NCBI RefSeq assembly: GCF_030518795.1
Contig: NZ_CP130427.1
Span: 310,001-374,000 of the forward strand
DNA: 64,000 bases
Direction: 5' to 3'
Origin: Micromonospora sp. NBRC 110009
GTDB lineage: Bacteria > Actinomycetota > Actinomycetes > Mycobacteriales > Micromonosporaceae
Part shown: positions 25,727-34,790 of the stretch, piece by piece
Layout: every line of letters begins with the position of its first letter
Numbering within the stretch: the stretch's first letter is position 1
Program-made: the position numbers and the translations under genes
The notes under the pieces: generated by a model
Databases searched by the model: none
What the model was told of the DNA's origin: nothing
What the model saw: the letters and a program-made list of their open reading frames with translations, nothing else

Positions 25727-26677
25727 ATGGGTTCGACTTCCGTTCCGGAGGGCCCCGGCTCCGTCTCGCAGGCGCCGAACCTTCCGGCAGGGTTCACCGA
25801 CACGTTCACCAGCCGGTACGTCGACATCGGCGAACTGCGCCTACACGCGGTCGTCGGCGGTGACGGACCGCCGCTGCTGCTGGTGCACGGCTGGCCGCAG
25901 AGCTGGTACGCGTGGCGCCTGCTGATGCCCGCCCTGGCCCGGGACTTCAAGGTCATCGCAGTCGACCAGCGTGGCATGGGGCTGTCCGACAAGCCCGAGG
26001 ACGGGTACGACCCGGGCACCCAGGCGAACGACATGGTCGCGCTGATGGACGCGCTCGGCCACCAGCGGTTCGCCGTGGTCGGCACCGACACCGGACTCCC
26101 GATCGGATACGCGTTGGCCGCGGACCACCCGGAGCGGATCGAGCGCGTGGCCCTCGCCGAGGTTCCTGGGCCTCCGGGGGCGGTTCCCTCACCGCCCATG
26201 TTCGCTCCCGGGCCGCTCAACGACCGGTTCTGGCACATCCCCTTCAACCGGATCAACAAGCTGAACGAACAGCTCGTCCAGGGACGGGAGAAGATCTTCT
26301 TCAGCTGGGAGTTCACCATCCAGGGCGGGAAGTTGCCCGACGACGTGATCGACTACTACGTCGGTATGCTCTCCAACCCCGACTCCCTGCGTGGCAGCTT
26401 CGGGTTCTACCGAGCGTGGGACGCGATGATGACACAGAACGAGAAGCGCAAGAACAAGCGGCTCGCCATGCCGGTCCTGGCGATCGGCGGAGCGGCAAGC
26501 AGCGGCGACAAGGTCGGGGAGGCGATGAAGACCCTCGCGGACGACGTGCAGACCGCGGTCATTCCGAACAGCGGGCACTTCATCGCCGAGGAGGCTCCCG
26601 ATGCGCTGCTTGCGGCGCTGACCGCGTTCCTGGCCCCGTATCGCCAAGTGGCGACGGTGGGCGCCGCCCGGGCTTAG
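25727..26677 (+). CDS. Epoxide-hydrolase-like alpha/beta hydrolase
   Basis: 316 residues. The oxyanion-hole motif HGWP is at residues 54-57, the aspartate nucleophile candidate is Asp121 in VVGTDTGLP, the late acid is in the EAMKTLADDV region, and His284 is in NSGHFIAEEAP. Epoxide hydrolases and haloalkane dehalogenases usually read GHDWGG at the elbow; here it is GTDTGL, so the His and Trp are both replaced. A consensus ribosome site (AAAGGAG) precedes the ATG by 6 bases. It is transcribed alone. Substrate unknown; juvenile-hormone-type or general epoxide hydrolase are usual names for this group. Confidence 0.8.
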   Translation: MGSTSVPEGPGSVSQAPNLPAGFTDTFTSRYVDIGELRLHAVVGGDGPPLLLVHGWPQSWYAWRLLMPALARDFKVIAVDQRGMGLSDKPEDGYDPGTQANDMVALMDALGHQRFAVVGTDTGLPIGYALAADHPERIERVALAEVPGPPGAVPSPPMFAPGPLNDRFWHIPFNRINKLNEQLVQGREKIFFSWEFTIQGGKLPDDVIDYYVGMLSNPDSLRGSFGFYRAWDAMMTQNEKRKNKRLAMPVLAIGGAASSGDKVGEAMKTLADDVQTAVIPNSGHFIAEEAPDALLAALTAFLAPYRQVATVGAARA

Positions 26678-27081
26678 TACGCGCTCTCCGGTACCGGCCG
26701 CGGCGGGGCCCGAGCGCAGCGGCCGCACTGGGTGCTGATCGACGGAAGTCGCCCCGGCGATCCCCGGCCACGTGCTGAACGTGCGGCCGGTCGAGCACCT
26801 GGCTGGCCTCAGCGCCGGACGCTCAGTGGACCCGCCGCTCAACGACGTCTCCTGACCGCCTCTTCGAAGGACGATGACGCAGCTGACCCGGTCGTGACCC
26901 CTGACGTGCGGCCAGCGGTTCGTGGTGGCCGGCCGTCAACGAGAAGCTGGCGTTCCACCCCGGCGAGCCACCGATGGTTACCTGGGCGGACAGTCAGCTA
27001 CCACCGGCCGGGCATTTGCCGGGAGACGCCGAGAGGTGGTCACCGCGGTGGTACGCAGGGCCGAGGGCCTCAGGGGGCGAC
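26678..27081. other. Gene-free stretch of about 400 bp
   Basis: No reading frame on either strand in this stretch resembles a known family, and no palindrome longer than about 10 bp was seen. It contains the leader of the following LtrA-like gene. Confidence 0.5.
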
Positions 27082-28235
27082 GTGAGGATGCGGGCTCCGC
27101 TGCTGCGACAGCGCGACGAACCGCTCAGTGCGTCCTTCCTGGAACTGTTCTTCGATCTGGCATTCGTGTTGGCGCTGAGGCAGCTGTCAGGGGTCCTGCT
27201 GTCCGACATGACCCTCGCCGGAGCGTGGAACACCGTCCTTCTCCTGTTGCCGCTGTGGTGGCTCTGGGTGGTGACCAGCTGGTTCTCCGACTGGTATGCC
27301 CGTACCAACCGCAGTGTGCGGGCTCTGCTGGTCGGTTCGACGCTGGGCGTGGTCCTGATGAGCGCCGCTGTCCCGTACGTGGAGAAGGGGCAGGCGGTTC
27401 TCTTCGCCGGCACCTACGTCGCCGTTCACGTGGTCCGGAGCGCTTTCGCGGCCCTGGCACTGCGGAAGCATCCGCTGCGCAGGCGTCCCTTGAGAATCTT
27501 CGTCTGGTTCAGCGCGTCCGGGGTCCTGTGGCTGGTGGGGGCATTCTGGGCGGCGGCGCGAACACCGACGTGGGTGGCGGCCCTGGCACTCGACTATTCC
27601 GGGCCGCTACTTGGCTGGCGGGCGCCACGGCTTGGCCGGGCGGGGCCGGAGGAACTGCGACTGCGAGGGGGCCATCTCACCGAGCGGTACCAGCAGATTT
27701 CATCATCGCTCTCGGCGAGCTCCTGTTCTCCGCCGGTCTGGTCTTCTCCCGTACCGACAAGGATCTCCGCCACTCCGTCGCGTTTCTGGTGGTCTTCGCG
27801 GCAACGGTGCTGATCGGGTTGTCGTACGTCACTCCGGCGGGAACCTACCTCGGTGCCGCAATCGAGAAGCGTGGTCTGCCCCGATTCGGCACGTCGACTG
27901 GCGACCTGCATCTCGTCATGATCGCCGGCGTCCTGGCCTCCTCCGTCGCCGCTGAAGCTGTCATCGCACATCCGACCGAACGGGGATCCGGCGGGGCCGT
28001 CGCCGTCACGGTCGCCGGCCCCGCGCTGTTTCTCACCGGTCGGGTCCTGCTGTCCGCCACCATCTACCGCCGGCTGTCCTGGCCCCGCCTGAGCGGCCTG
28101 CTCGCCACGCTCGTCGCCGCCGTCACCGCCCACTGGTTGCCGCTGATCGGGGTCAGCATGACCACGACCGGAGTGCTTCTCGTGGTGGCCGTCGTTGAGA
28201 ACCGGGCCACCCAGCCGCGTCCGACCGGCAGCTAG
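27082..28235 (+). pseudogene. ltrA: LtrA-family membrane protein, frameshifted
   Basis: A GTG at 27082 after AGGGGGCGAC opens a frame with the family start SFLELFFDLAFVLALRQLSG and helices up to HLTERYQQ at about 27696. The continuation DFIIALGELLFSAG and the remaining helices, ending at 28235, lie in the next frame. Against the intact LtrA motif HWTERHRLIVLIALGE, a single base is missing near 27697. Joined, the product would be about 384 residues, ordinary for the family. Unless the missing base is a sequencing error, the product ends early after about 240 residues. No selection for a slip site was noticed. Confidence 0.75.
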
Positions 28236-28395
28236 CTCAAACGGCGCAGTGCACCCGTGAGCACTGCTGGGACGATTGTGCCGACGGGTCCAGCTCTGGC
28301 TCGCCCACCAGCCGGCCGCCTCCCTGCCGTAGGGCGAAACTCGCAAGGCGGGGACAGCCCAGGAGGATCACTCACAGGCCTGTCGACGAGGTCGA

Positions 28396-28462
28396 GGCGC
28401 ACCGACCGGGCCGATGGCGCAGGTCCCGGCTCGGCTCCGGCCATCGTTCCTGTCGGTGCGCC
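28396..28462. terminator. Long bulged hairpin between convergent genes
   Basis: Outer arms GGCGCACCGAC (28396-28406) and GTCGGTGCGCC (28452-28462) are perfect; an inner pair CGATGGC/GCCATCG (28412-28418, 28440-28446) extends the stem after an internal loop. It lies between the LtrA pseudogene and the leftward tautomerase gene. Confidence 0.7.
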
Positions 28463-28471
28463 CCACCCGTT

Positions 28472-28711
28472 CTATTCGCTCGAGCTTGGCTGCTGTTGTG
28501 CGCGGAACTGCTCGACCGGCAGGCCGCCCCGTCCCCAGTTCTCGGTGTCGACCTCGTCGATCACCACGAAGGTCGACGTCAACGGCTTGTTCAGGACGTC
28601 GAGCAGCAGCTGGCTAACCCCTTTGATCAGGGCCGCCTTCTCCTCGGCTGTCGCCGCGGAGGCACCGGGCGTGCTGCCCTCGCGGGTGATCTGGATCGTG
28701 ACGATCGGCAT
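28472..28711 (-). CDS. 4-oxalocrotonate tautomerase family enzyme
   Basis: 79 residues, the size of small tautomerase subunits. After start Met comes Pro1 (MPIVTIQITREG), the catalytic base of the superfamily, and EEKAALIKGVSQLLLDVLNKP is the standard helix; FVVIDEVDTENWGRGG supplies the second conserved strand and Trp. Active as a homohexamer, it interconverts keto-enol tautomers. Lies 32 bp after the SDR gene, so it is the second gene of a TetR-controlled two-gene operon. Confidence 0.9.
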   Translation of the reverse strand: MPIVTIQITREGSTPGASAATAEEKAALIKGVSQLLLDVLNKPLTSTFVVIDEVDTENWGRGGLPVEQFRAQQQPSSSE

Positions 28712-28743
28712 CGTAGTGGTCCTTTCTCCGGTTCGCGGTGGGG

Positions 28744-29457
28744 TCAGTGACCGGCGTTCTGGCCACCGTCGACGTGCAGGATCTCGCCGGTGACGAACGG
28801 CGCGGATTCGAGGTAGACGACCGCGTCGACGATGTCGCTGATCTCACCCATCCGGCCCACCGGGTGCAGCCCGCCGTACGTGTCGTGGAACTCGACCGGG
28901 TGCATCGGGGTCTTGATGATCCCCGGGGCGACGCCGTTCACCCGTACCCCTCGGCCCGCGTACTCGATGGCCAGGGACTTCGTGGCGGAGCTGAGGCCAC
29001 CCTTGGTCAGCGACGCGAGCACGGACGGCACGTTGGAGTTGGGCTGGTCCACGAGGCTCGTGGTGATGTTGACGACGTGTCCCCCGCCGACGGCGAGCAG
29101 GTGCGGCAGGACCCGCCGGGTGAGGTGGAAGAAGCCGGCGAGGTTGACCCCGGTGACCAGGTCGAAATCCTCATCGGTGTAGTCGGTGAACGGCTTGGCG
29201 ATGAAGACGCCGGCGTTGTTCACGAGGGTGTCGATGCGGCCGAAACGGTCGAACGCGACGGTGATCACCCGCTCGGCGGTGTCGGCGTCGGCGACGTCGC
29301 CCCGGACGGTGACGATCTCCGGATCGTTGGTGTCACCGATCGAGCGTGAGGTCGCCACGACGCCGTACCCGAGCTTGCGGTAGGCGTCCACGAGGCCGGC
29401 GCCGATGCCCTGAGACGCACCGGTGATCACGGCCACCTTCTGTCCCTGACTGTTCAT
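28744..29457 (-). CDS. SDR-family oxidoreductase lacking the catalytic tyrosine
   Basis: 237 residues. VAVITGASQGIGAGLVDAY is the NAD(P) glycine motif and NNAG the second. At the catalytic site the usual Y-x-x-x-K reads VLASLTKGG: the lysine is kept but the tyrosine position holds alanine. The C-terminus ENDS in the classical DGGQNAGH. This variant subgroup is found next to TetR genes, but its chemistry is unclear. ATG at 29457 follows AGAGGAACGTC. Divergent from the TetR at 29564 and upstream of the tautomerase. Confidence 0.85.
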   Translation of the reverse strand: MNSQGQKVAVITGASQGIGAGLVDAYRKLGYGVVATSRSIGDTNDPEIVTVRGDVADADTAERVITVAFDRFGRIDTLVNNAGVFIAKPFTDYTDEDFDLVTGVNLAGFFHLTRRVLPHLLAVGGGHVVNITTSLVDQPNSNVPSVLASLTKGGLSSATKSLAIEYAGRGVRVNGVAPGIIKTPMHPVEFHDTYGGLHPVGRMGEISDIVDAVVYLESAPFVTGEILHVDGGQNAGH

Positions 29458-29516
29458 GACGTTCCTCTTCCTGACTGGCCGGAACCCTTGTTGGCCCGGG
29501 CCTGAAGACCAGTAGA

Positions 29517-29548
29517 CGACTGGTCGACAAAAGCTAGCCGACCGGTCG
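29517..29548. promoter_or_regulatory. Twin TetR operators in a divergent promoter
   Basis: CGACTGGTCG at 29517-29526 and CGACCGGTCG at 29539-29548 (the second a perfect palindrome) are spaced 22 bp, two helical turns, each preceded by TAG. TATCGT at 29551 could be the -10 box of the TetR gene, leaving almost no leader before its ATG at 29564. Confidence 0.72.
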
Positions 29549-29563
29549 TGTATCGTCAAAGGC

Positions 29564-30181
29564 ATGGGACGGACGAGTGACGCGCGGAACAAGATCCTCG
29601 GCGCGGCGGCGACGCTGCTGGAACAGCGCGGATATTCCGCGCTGGGGGTGGCGGAGATCTGTGCGACGGCGGGCGTGCCGAAGGGCAGCTTCTACTACTT
29701 CTTCGAGTCCAAGCAGGCTCTCGCGCTCACCGTCATCGACGAACACTGGGCGCGCCAACGCCGGCAGTGGGTCGAGCTGCTCAGCAGCGACCGCGACCCG
29801 CTGCGGCGCCTGCGGGACCTGTTCGAGGCCACCGAGGAGGTGCAGCGGACCGGGCAGCAGCAGGCCGGGCTGATCGCCGGCTGCCTGTTCGGCAACCTGG
29901 CGCTGGAGCTCAGCAACCAGGCCGAGGAGATCCGCAGGCGGCTCCAGGAGATCTTCGAGGCCCAGATCGACCTCATCGAGCAGGTGGTCCTGGAGGCGAA
30001 GGAGCGGGGCCAGGCCGGCCCGTCTGTCGACGCCCGCGAGGCTGCCCGGTCCATCGTCGCGCAGATCGAGGGACGGGTTCTGCTGGCGAAGCTGCTCAAC
30101 GATCCGGCTCAGCTGGAGACGCTGTGGCGCAACTGCCTGGACCTGCTGCAGGTGCCGGCGCACGCGCGGCCGGCCGACTGA
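29564..30181 (+). CDS. TetR/AcrR transcriptional regulator
   Basis: 205 residues. Helix-turn-helix ALGVAEICATAGVPKGSFYYFFESKQALA is the QacR/AcuR-like variety with a FYYFFESK recognition end. The C-terminal domain (GCLFGNLALELSNQAEEIRRRL) matches the TetR_C_6/AcuR-like pattern. The ATG at 29564 lies right after the probable -10 element, so the message may be nearly leaderless. It likely represses the divergent SDR-tautomerase operon and itself; the inducer is probably a reactive carbonyl-type compound, by analogy only. Confidence 0.88.
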   Translation: MGRTSDARNKILGAAATLLEQRGYSALGVAEICATAGVPKGSFYYFFESKQALALTVIDEHWARQRRQWVELLSSDRDPLRRLRDLFEATEEVQRTGQQQAGLIAGCLFGNLALELSNQAEEIRRRLQEIFEAQIDLIEQVVLEAKERGQAGPSVDAREAARSIVAQIEGRVLLAKLLNDPAQLETLWRNCLDLLQVPAHARPAD

Positions 30182-30302
30182 ACGACCCCGCTCCGGCTCC
30201 CACCACCAACCATGCCTACCGTACGGCCGGCGGCACCTCGATCTTGTCGGACAGGGCCTTGGCTGATTCGGGGAAGATTCCGGTGACCTGGGTGGCCGTC
30301 GG

Positions 30303-30330
30303 GGCGGGCGCCGACGCCGCGGCGCCCGCC
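30303..30330 (+). terminator. 10-bp-stem hairpin
   Basis: GGCGGGCGCC (30303-30312) and GGCGCCCGCC (30321-30330) are fully complementary, followed by the T-rich GTTGAGTTGTCT. It ends the TetR transcript and may also serve the convergent gene. Confidence 0.7.
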
Positions 30331-30349
30331 GTTGAGTTGTCTGCTCTCG

Positions 30350-31591
30350 CTACTCGCCGCGGAGGCCTGGCACCTTCACGACGATGAACTCGCTGTCGTC
30401 CGCGCGGCCGGGGTTGCGCCCGGTGTTGGGGAAGTTGTTGTCACAGCCGAGCAGTAGTTGATTGCCTGCGATCTGATGGATCGCCTCGATCGACTCGCAC
30501 GTCACGCGGTACGGGTTGCCCAGTCCGACGTCGCCGCTGTGGACGGGCGGCAAGGAAACCAGGTCCGGGTCGGGCACGGCCGCCAGGTCGATCGCCTCCG
30601 TCTTCACCAGGGACCCGCCCGCATCCACGTCGGCGAGGTCGACGACGTACACCTTGCGGAACAGCGCGTTCAGCCCAAGACCGCCGTCGCGCTCGACCAC
30701 CGCAAGGTGGTGTCCGTCGAGGGCCGCCAGGTCCGACACGAAGTAGCCCGGCTGCTCGGTCTGATACAGCCAGACCCGCCCCGTGAACGCCTCCTCGCGC
30801 ACGCTGAATTCGAAGACGTAGCGGCGCGTGGTACCGAGTTCGGCGACCGTGGCGCCCTCCAGAGTCGGGTACAGATACCTGCCGTCCGGGCTGATGGCCA
30901 TGGCCTCGAAGCCGCGACTGTTCGGCTGAGTTGCCGCCGCTCCCCCGAGGTGGGGGTTGTTGGGCGACTGCAGGCCGCCAGGCGCCGCGAAGGGCGGGTC
31001 GAGCAGTTTGCCGGTGGCGTCGAAGTGTAGGAGCCACGGCCCGAACTCGTCGCCGACCCACAAATCCCCGTCAGCGCCGCTCTGGAGGGACTCGGGATCG
31101 ATGTCGCCGCCGGTCAGTGGCCGGTCGGTCGCGCCCTCGTTGACAATGGTGAAGCCGATCAGGCGGTCAGGGTCACGGAACTGGATGAACTCGTCCAGAT
31201 CGACGTCGACTTCCCCGCTGCCATCCTTGGCGGTCTTGAAGTCCGGCCGGATGTAGTAGGCGCGGATCAGGAAGTCCTTTGAGTTCGCCTTGGCACCGAA
31301 CCCATTGTCCGGCATGGCGAGATACTCCCCTGGCTGTCGGCCGGCCACAATCGCCGAGAATCCCTCGACCGGCTGCGACGGCAGCGGGAATGTGACCCCG
31401 TTGACGGTTCCGGGAGGTAGCAGGGTCCCCGACGGAGGGCCGGGGGCGTACGTCTCGACCGGTAGCACGGCGCGACCGAGCAGCGTTGGTTGTGATCTTC
31501 CGTTGTCGTCGCCGTATGCGCCGCCCGAAGGGACCGCAGCCGTCGTGGCGAGCGCGACAGCGATGAGTGTGGACGGTCGTCTGATCATCAT
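30350..31591 (-). CDS. Secreted phytase-like esterase domain protein
   Basis: 413 residues. An N-terminal signal peptide (MMIRRPSTLIAVALATTAAV, cut near GGAYG) is followed by a Phytase-like domain (esterase-like activity of phytase family): VEGFSAIVAGRQPGEYLAMPDNGFG, GDIDPESLQSGADGDLWVGDEFG, RGFEAMAISPDGRYLYPTLEG and CESIEAIHQIAGNQLLLGCDNN. These are blade motifs of a beta-propeller phosphoesterase-like fold. Expected outside the membrane; the substrate is uncertain. ATG at 31591 has GGAGGAG 4 bases upstream; a second ATG follows immediately. Confidence 0.85.
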   Translation of the reverse strand: MMIRRPSTLIAVALATTAAVPSGGAYGDDNGRSQPTLLGRAVLPVETYAPGPPSGTLLPPGTVNGVTFPLPSQPVEGFSAIVAGRQPGEYLAMPDNGFGAKANSKDFLIRAYYIRPDFKTAKDGSGEVDVDLDEFIQFRDPDRLIGFTIVNEGATDRPLTGGDIDPESLQSGADGDLWVGDEFGPWLLHFDATGKLLDPPFAAPGGLQSPNNPHLGGAAATQPNSRGFEAMAISPDGRYLYPTLEGATVAELGTTRRYVFEFSVREEAFTGRVWLYQTEQPGYFVSDLAALDGHHLAVVERDGGLGLNALFRKVYVVDLADVDAGGSLVKTEAIDLAAVPDPDLVSLPPVHSGDVGLGNPYRVTCESIEAIHQIAGNQLLLGCDNNFPNTGRNPGRADDSEFIVVKVPGLRGE

Positions 31592-31881
31592 CGGCTCCTC
31601 CACAGGGCGATGAACCGCTGTTGAGAACGCGCAAAGGCCGTGTCCCGGGTACGCGTTGCCGAGGTCCGACCCCCACCCGAGACCGACTCGATGTTCAGCG
31701 TGGTCCATACCGGACCGCCTGACAATCCGCCCAACGATGCTATTGCCTGGACGAACGTCCCCGTCCGCTCGCCGCCGCGATCGCGCAGCAGACCTTGACG
31801 CATTCACGCCCGGTGGGGGTGGATAGGGCGTACCCATCTGGTGGCCGGCGCTGCCGTGGCGGTCCAACGGAGAGGATTCAC

Positions 31882-33306
31882 ATGACAATCCCACGCCTGC
31901 GCGGTGCCGCGCTGGCCATGGTCGTCCTGGTGGCAGTCGGGTCGGTGACGGCACCGGGGGCGGCCGGCGCCGCACCCGGCAACCCGGGAGCCGCCCGCTA
32001 CTCGGCTGGTGCGGCGAGCGTCGGCGACCCGTACTTCCCGGACGAGGGCAACGGCGGATACGACGTCCAGCATTACGACCTCAACTTCTCCTACGACCCG
32101 GCGAGCCGGTTCATGGCCGCCACCGCGACGATCACCGCGATCGCCACGCAGGATCTCGACCGGTTCAACCTGGACTTCCGCGGTCCGGAAATTACGTCGC
32201 TGACGATCGACGGGCATGCGCACGATTTCGCGCGGGACGGTCAGGAACTGGTCGTCACGCCGCGCCCGAAGCTCAAGAACGGGCAGGCGTTCACCGTGGT
32301 GGTGAGGTACGCCGGCGTACCGGGCCCGATCACCGACCCGGACGAGTCGATCGAAGGCTGGGTGCCTACCGACGACGGCGCCTTCGTCGTCGGGGAGCCG
32401 CAGGGCACGCCGGCCTGGTTGCCCACCAACGACCACCCGACCGACAAGGCCACCTTCCGGTTCACCGCGAAGGTGCCGGCGGGGCTGACCGCCGTCGGCA
32501 ACGGCCAACTCCTGTCCGAGGAGACCCGGGACGGCTGGACCACCTTCACCTGGGACTCGACCGAGCCGATGGCCACCTACCTGGCGACGATCACCATCGG
32601 CAACTTCGTGGTCACCGAGTCGACGACGCCGAGCGGGATCCCCGTGTATGTCGCGATCGACCCGCGGCAGGTCGCCGGGTCCGCCGCCGCGGTGGCGCAG
32701 ATCCCGAAGATGATCGACTTCTTCTCCTCGACGTTCGGTCCGTACCCGTTCGCCTCGACCGGTGCGATCATCGACCGGGCCCCGGACGTGGGCTACGCCC
32801 TGGAGACCCAGACCAAGCCGATCTTCTCCAGCCCGGCGAGTGTTGGCACCATGGCGCACGAGCTGGCACACCAGTGGTACGGCGACAGCGTCTCCCCGCA
32901 GCGTTGGTCGGACATCTGGCTCAACGAGGGCTTCGCCACGTACGCCCAGTGGATGTACACCGAGTACAACGGCGGCGCGTCGGTCAACCAGACTTTCAAC
33001 AGCAGCAGCAACTACGGTCGGGCCGCCTCGTCGTCGTTCTGGCAGATCGTCCTCGCCGACCCGGGTCCCGAGGACATGTTCAGCAACATCCCGTACAACC
33101 GGGGGGCGATGACCCTGCACGCGTTGCGGGGCAAGGTCGGCGACGACACCTTCTTCCGCATCCTGCGCGAGTGGGCGGCGAACCACCGGTACGGCCACGC
33201 CGGAACGGCCGACTTCATCGCCCTGTCCGAGCGGGAGTCCGGGCAGAACCTCAACGCCTTCTTCGACGTGTGGCTGTTCCAGAAGGGCAAGCCCACGACC
33301 TGGTGA
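31882..33306 (+). CDS. Secreted M1-family zinc metallopeptidase (aminopeptidase-like)
   Basis: 474 residues. A signal peptide (LAMVVLVAVGSVTAPGAAGA) leads to an aminopeptidase N-like domain, starting YDVQHYDLNFSYDP. The zinc site is HELAH at residues 326-330 with the third ligand Glu349 in WLNEGFATY; a conserved Tyr lies in PYNRGAMTL. The exopeptidase GAMEN motif is represented only by GYALETQ, as in other secreted bacterial M1 enzymes. It lacks the long C-terminal helical domain of canonical PepN (about 850 residues). RBS AGAGGA precedes the ATG. Ends at a perfect terminator. Confidence 0.92.
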   Translation: MTIPRLRGAALAMVVLVAVGSVTAPGAAGAAPGNPGAARYSAGAASVGDPYFPDEGNGGYDVQHYDLNFSYDPASRFMAATATITAIATQDLDRFNLDFRGPEITSLTIDGHAHDFARDGQELVVTPRPKLKNGQAFTVVVRYAGVPGPITDPDESIEGWVPTDDGAFVVGEPQGTPAWLPTNDHPTDKATFRFTAKVPAGLTAVGNGQLLSEETRDGWTTFTWDSTEPMATYLATITIGNFVVTESTTPSGIPVYVAIDPRQVAGSAAAVAQIPKMIDFFSSTFGPYPFASTGAIIDRAPDVGYALETQTKPIFSSPASVGTMAHELAHQWYGDSVSPQRWSDIWLNEGFATYAQWMYTEYNGGASVNQTFNSSSNYGRAASSSFWQIVLADPGPEDMFSNIPYNRGAMTLHALRGKVGDDTFFRILREWAANHRYGHAGTADFIALSERESGQNLNAFFDVWLFQKGKPTTW

Positions 33307-33312
33307 TGTGGA

Positions 33313-33345
33313 GGGGCCCCGCGACCGTCTCGGTCGCGGGGCCCC
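33313..33345 (+). terminator. 14-bp-stem hairpin after the M1 peptidase
   Basis: GGGGCCCCGCGACC (33313-33326) and GGTCGCGGGGCCCC (33332-33345) are perfectly complementary around a 5-base loop. It lies 6 bp after the stop of the peptidase gene. Confidence 0.88.
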
Positions 33346-33430
33346 ACCCATGGCCCTGGAGGGAGCGGATCCGCCGGGCACCGGATGGCCCGGCGGATCA
33401 CCCCAACCACAAGCCGGCATCCGGCCAGGA

Positions 33431-34444
33431 TCAGCCGAGGTCCCGCACCCGTACGTTGCGGAAGGCGATGACCGAGCCGCCGTCGTGGTTCTGCAGGCCG
33501 ATGTAGCCCTGCGCGTACTGCCGTCCGCTGGTGCCCGGGTCGGTCGGACGGCCCGGGAACGGCAGGCCGGGCACGTTGTCGAACTCGTTGATCACGACGC
33601 CGTTGCGGATCACGGTGTAGTGCTGGCCGACGACCCGGATCTCAAGGTCGTTCCAGACCCCCTTGTCCGTCGGGCGGGCCTGGGCGAGGTTCAGGTCGGC
33701 GAACCCGTACACGGATCCGGTCTTCCGCGGGTCGTTGCTGCCGAGCTCCGGCGAGTCGTTGATCTGGATCTCGTGGCCGCAGTTCACCGCAACCCAGGCC
33801 GGATCGGTCGTGTTGCACTGGGGGTTGGCGGCCGGGTCGACGCCGGGGAACCGCACGAGGACCCCACTGTTCGACCGCGCGTTCGCGTCCCCACCCCGCT
33901 CATCGCGGAACTGCAGGCGCAGTGAGAAGTCGCCGAACTGGGCGGCCCGGTACCAGAGCATGCCGAGCCCCCCGCCGGTGGGCGAGTTGGTCGTCACCAT
34001 CGACCCGTCGCGCAGGGCGAACCCGCGGCCACCGACGTAGCCCCAGTTCGCGTACGACTCGGTCGTCCCATCGAAGAGGCTGACATAGCTGCTCGTCTTT
34101 CCCACGTCGGAATGCGCCGCGGTTCCGGTCAGCGCGGCGGCCTCCCCGGCCGTGATCACCCCCGCACCGACCAGATCCCGGGCCACGTCCGTCACGTGTG
34201 CCACGAACCCGCCGTGGTTGGCCCAGGCACTCTCGTCGTCGATCAGGTCGTTGATCGAGCAGCCACCCTCGACGGTGCGGTTCGCCACGCCGCTGTCGTA
34301 GTCGAGGAAGCGGACGGTCGGCCGGCTGTCGGGCGCGACGCACGGCGATTGCGATGCGATGGCCGGCGCCGCCGCGAACCCCCCGCTCAGGACCGCGGCG
34401 GCGAGGACCGCCGTACCCGCGAGGAAACGATTCCTGCTACCCAC
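33431..34444 (-). CDS. Secreted DUF1080 (3-keto-disaccharide hydrolase) protein
   Basis: 337 residues from a GTG at 34444 with AAGGAGG 6 bases upstream. A signal peptide (LAGTAVLAAAVLSGGFAAAPA) precedes an N-terminal region with DLIDDESAWANHGGFVAHV, and the C-terminal 210 residues are a DUF1080 concanavalin-like jelly roll: SLFDGTTESYANWGYVG, NSGVLVRFPG, WNDLEIRVVGQHYTVIRNG and GYIGLQNHDGGSVIAFRNV. DUF1080 proteins hydrolyse 3-keto-glucosides or -disaccharides. No GMC or 3-keto-sugar partner is in the window. Role: external carbohydrate breakdown, inferred. Confidence 0.85.
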   Translation of the reverse strand: MGSRNRFLAGTAVLAAAVLSGGFAAAPAIASQSPCVAPDSRPTVRFLDYDSGVANRTVEGGCSINDLIDDESAWANHGGFVAHVTDVARDLVGAGVITAGEAAALTGTAAHSDVGKTSSYVSLFDGTTESYANWGYVGGRGFALRDGSMVTTNSPTGGGLGMLWYRAAQFGDFSLRLQFRDERGGDANARSNSGVLVRFPGVDPAANPQCNTTDPAWVAVNCGHEIQINDSPELGSNDPRKTGSVYGFADLNLAQARPTDKGVWNDLEIRVVGQHYTVIRNGVVINEFDNVPGLPFPGRPTDPGTSGRQYAQGYIGLQNHDGGSVIAFRNVRVRDLG

Positions 34445-34790
34445 GCTGAACCTCCTTGTCTCACCGATGGAGGCGGCGCTGCCGGTCTTCGCCCGTGACC
34501 TTTCCGTCTACATCGGACTGTCGTTCCCCGTGAAGCTTCGGGCGTCTCCCGGCAGGCGTCACATGACAAGTGCTCCGCACCCGAACCTAGATTCTTCTCA
34601 TCGAGACATCAAGAAGTTTCGTTGCGGCACACGTATCTTTTGCTTCGGGAGGAGGAAAGCCAAGGCTCGGCAACGCGGCCAGGGCGGCGGCGAGCCGCGG
34701 GCGTCCCGCGGGACGCGCCACCCCCACCGTGGCATCCGGGCGTGGCCGCGACCTCACCCGATTCGGGTGAAAGACTGAGTTGTACCGGGG
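34445..34790. other. Gene-free stretch of about 345 bp
   Basis: No coding frame is evident. There is an AT-richer patch at about 34585-34655, unusual here, which probably holds the promoter of the DUF1080 gene (leftward). GCGTCCCGCGGGACGC at 34701-34716 is a perfect 16-bp palindrome that may stop leftward transcription from the FAD oxidase. Confidence 0.5.
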
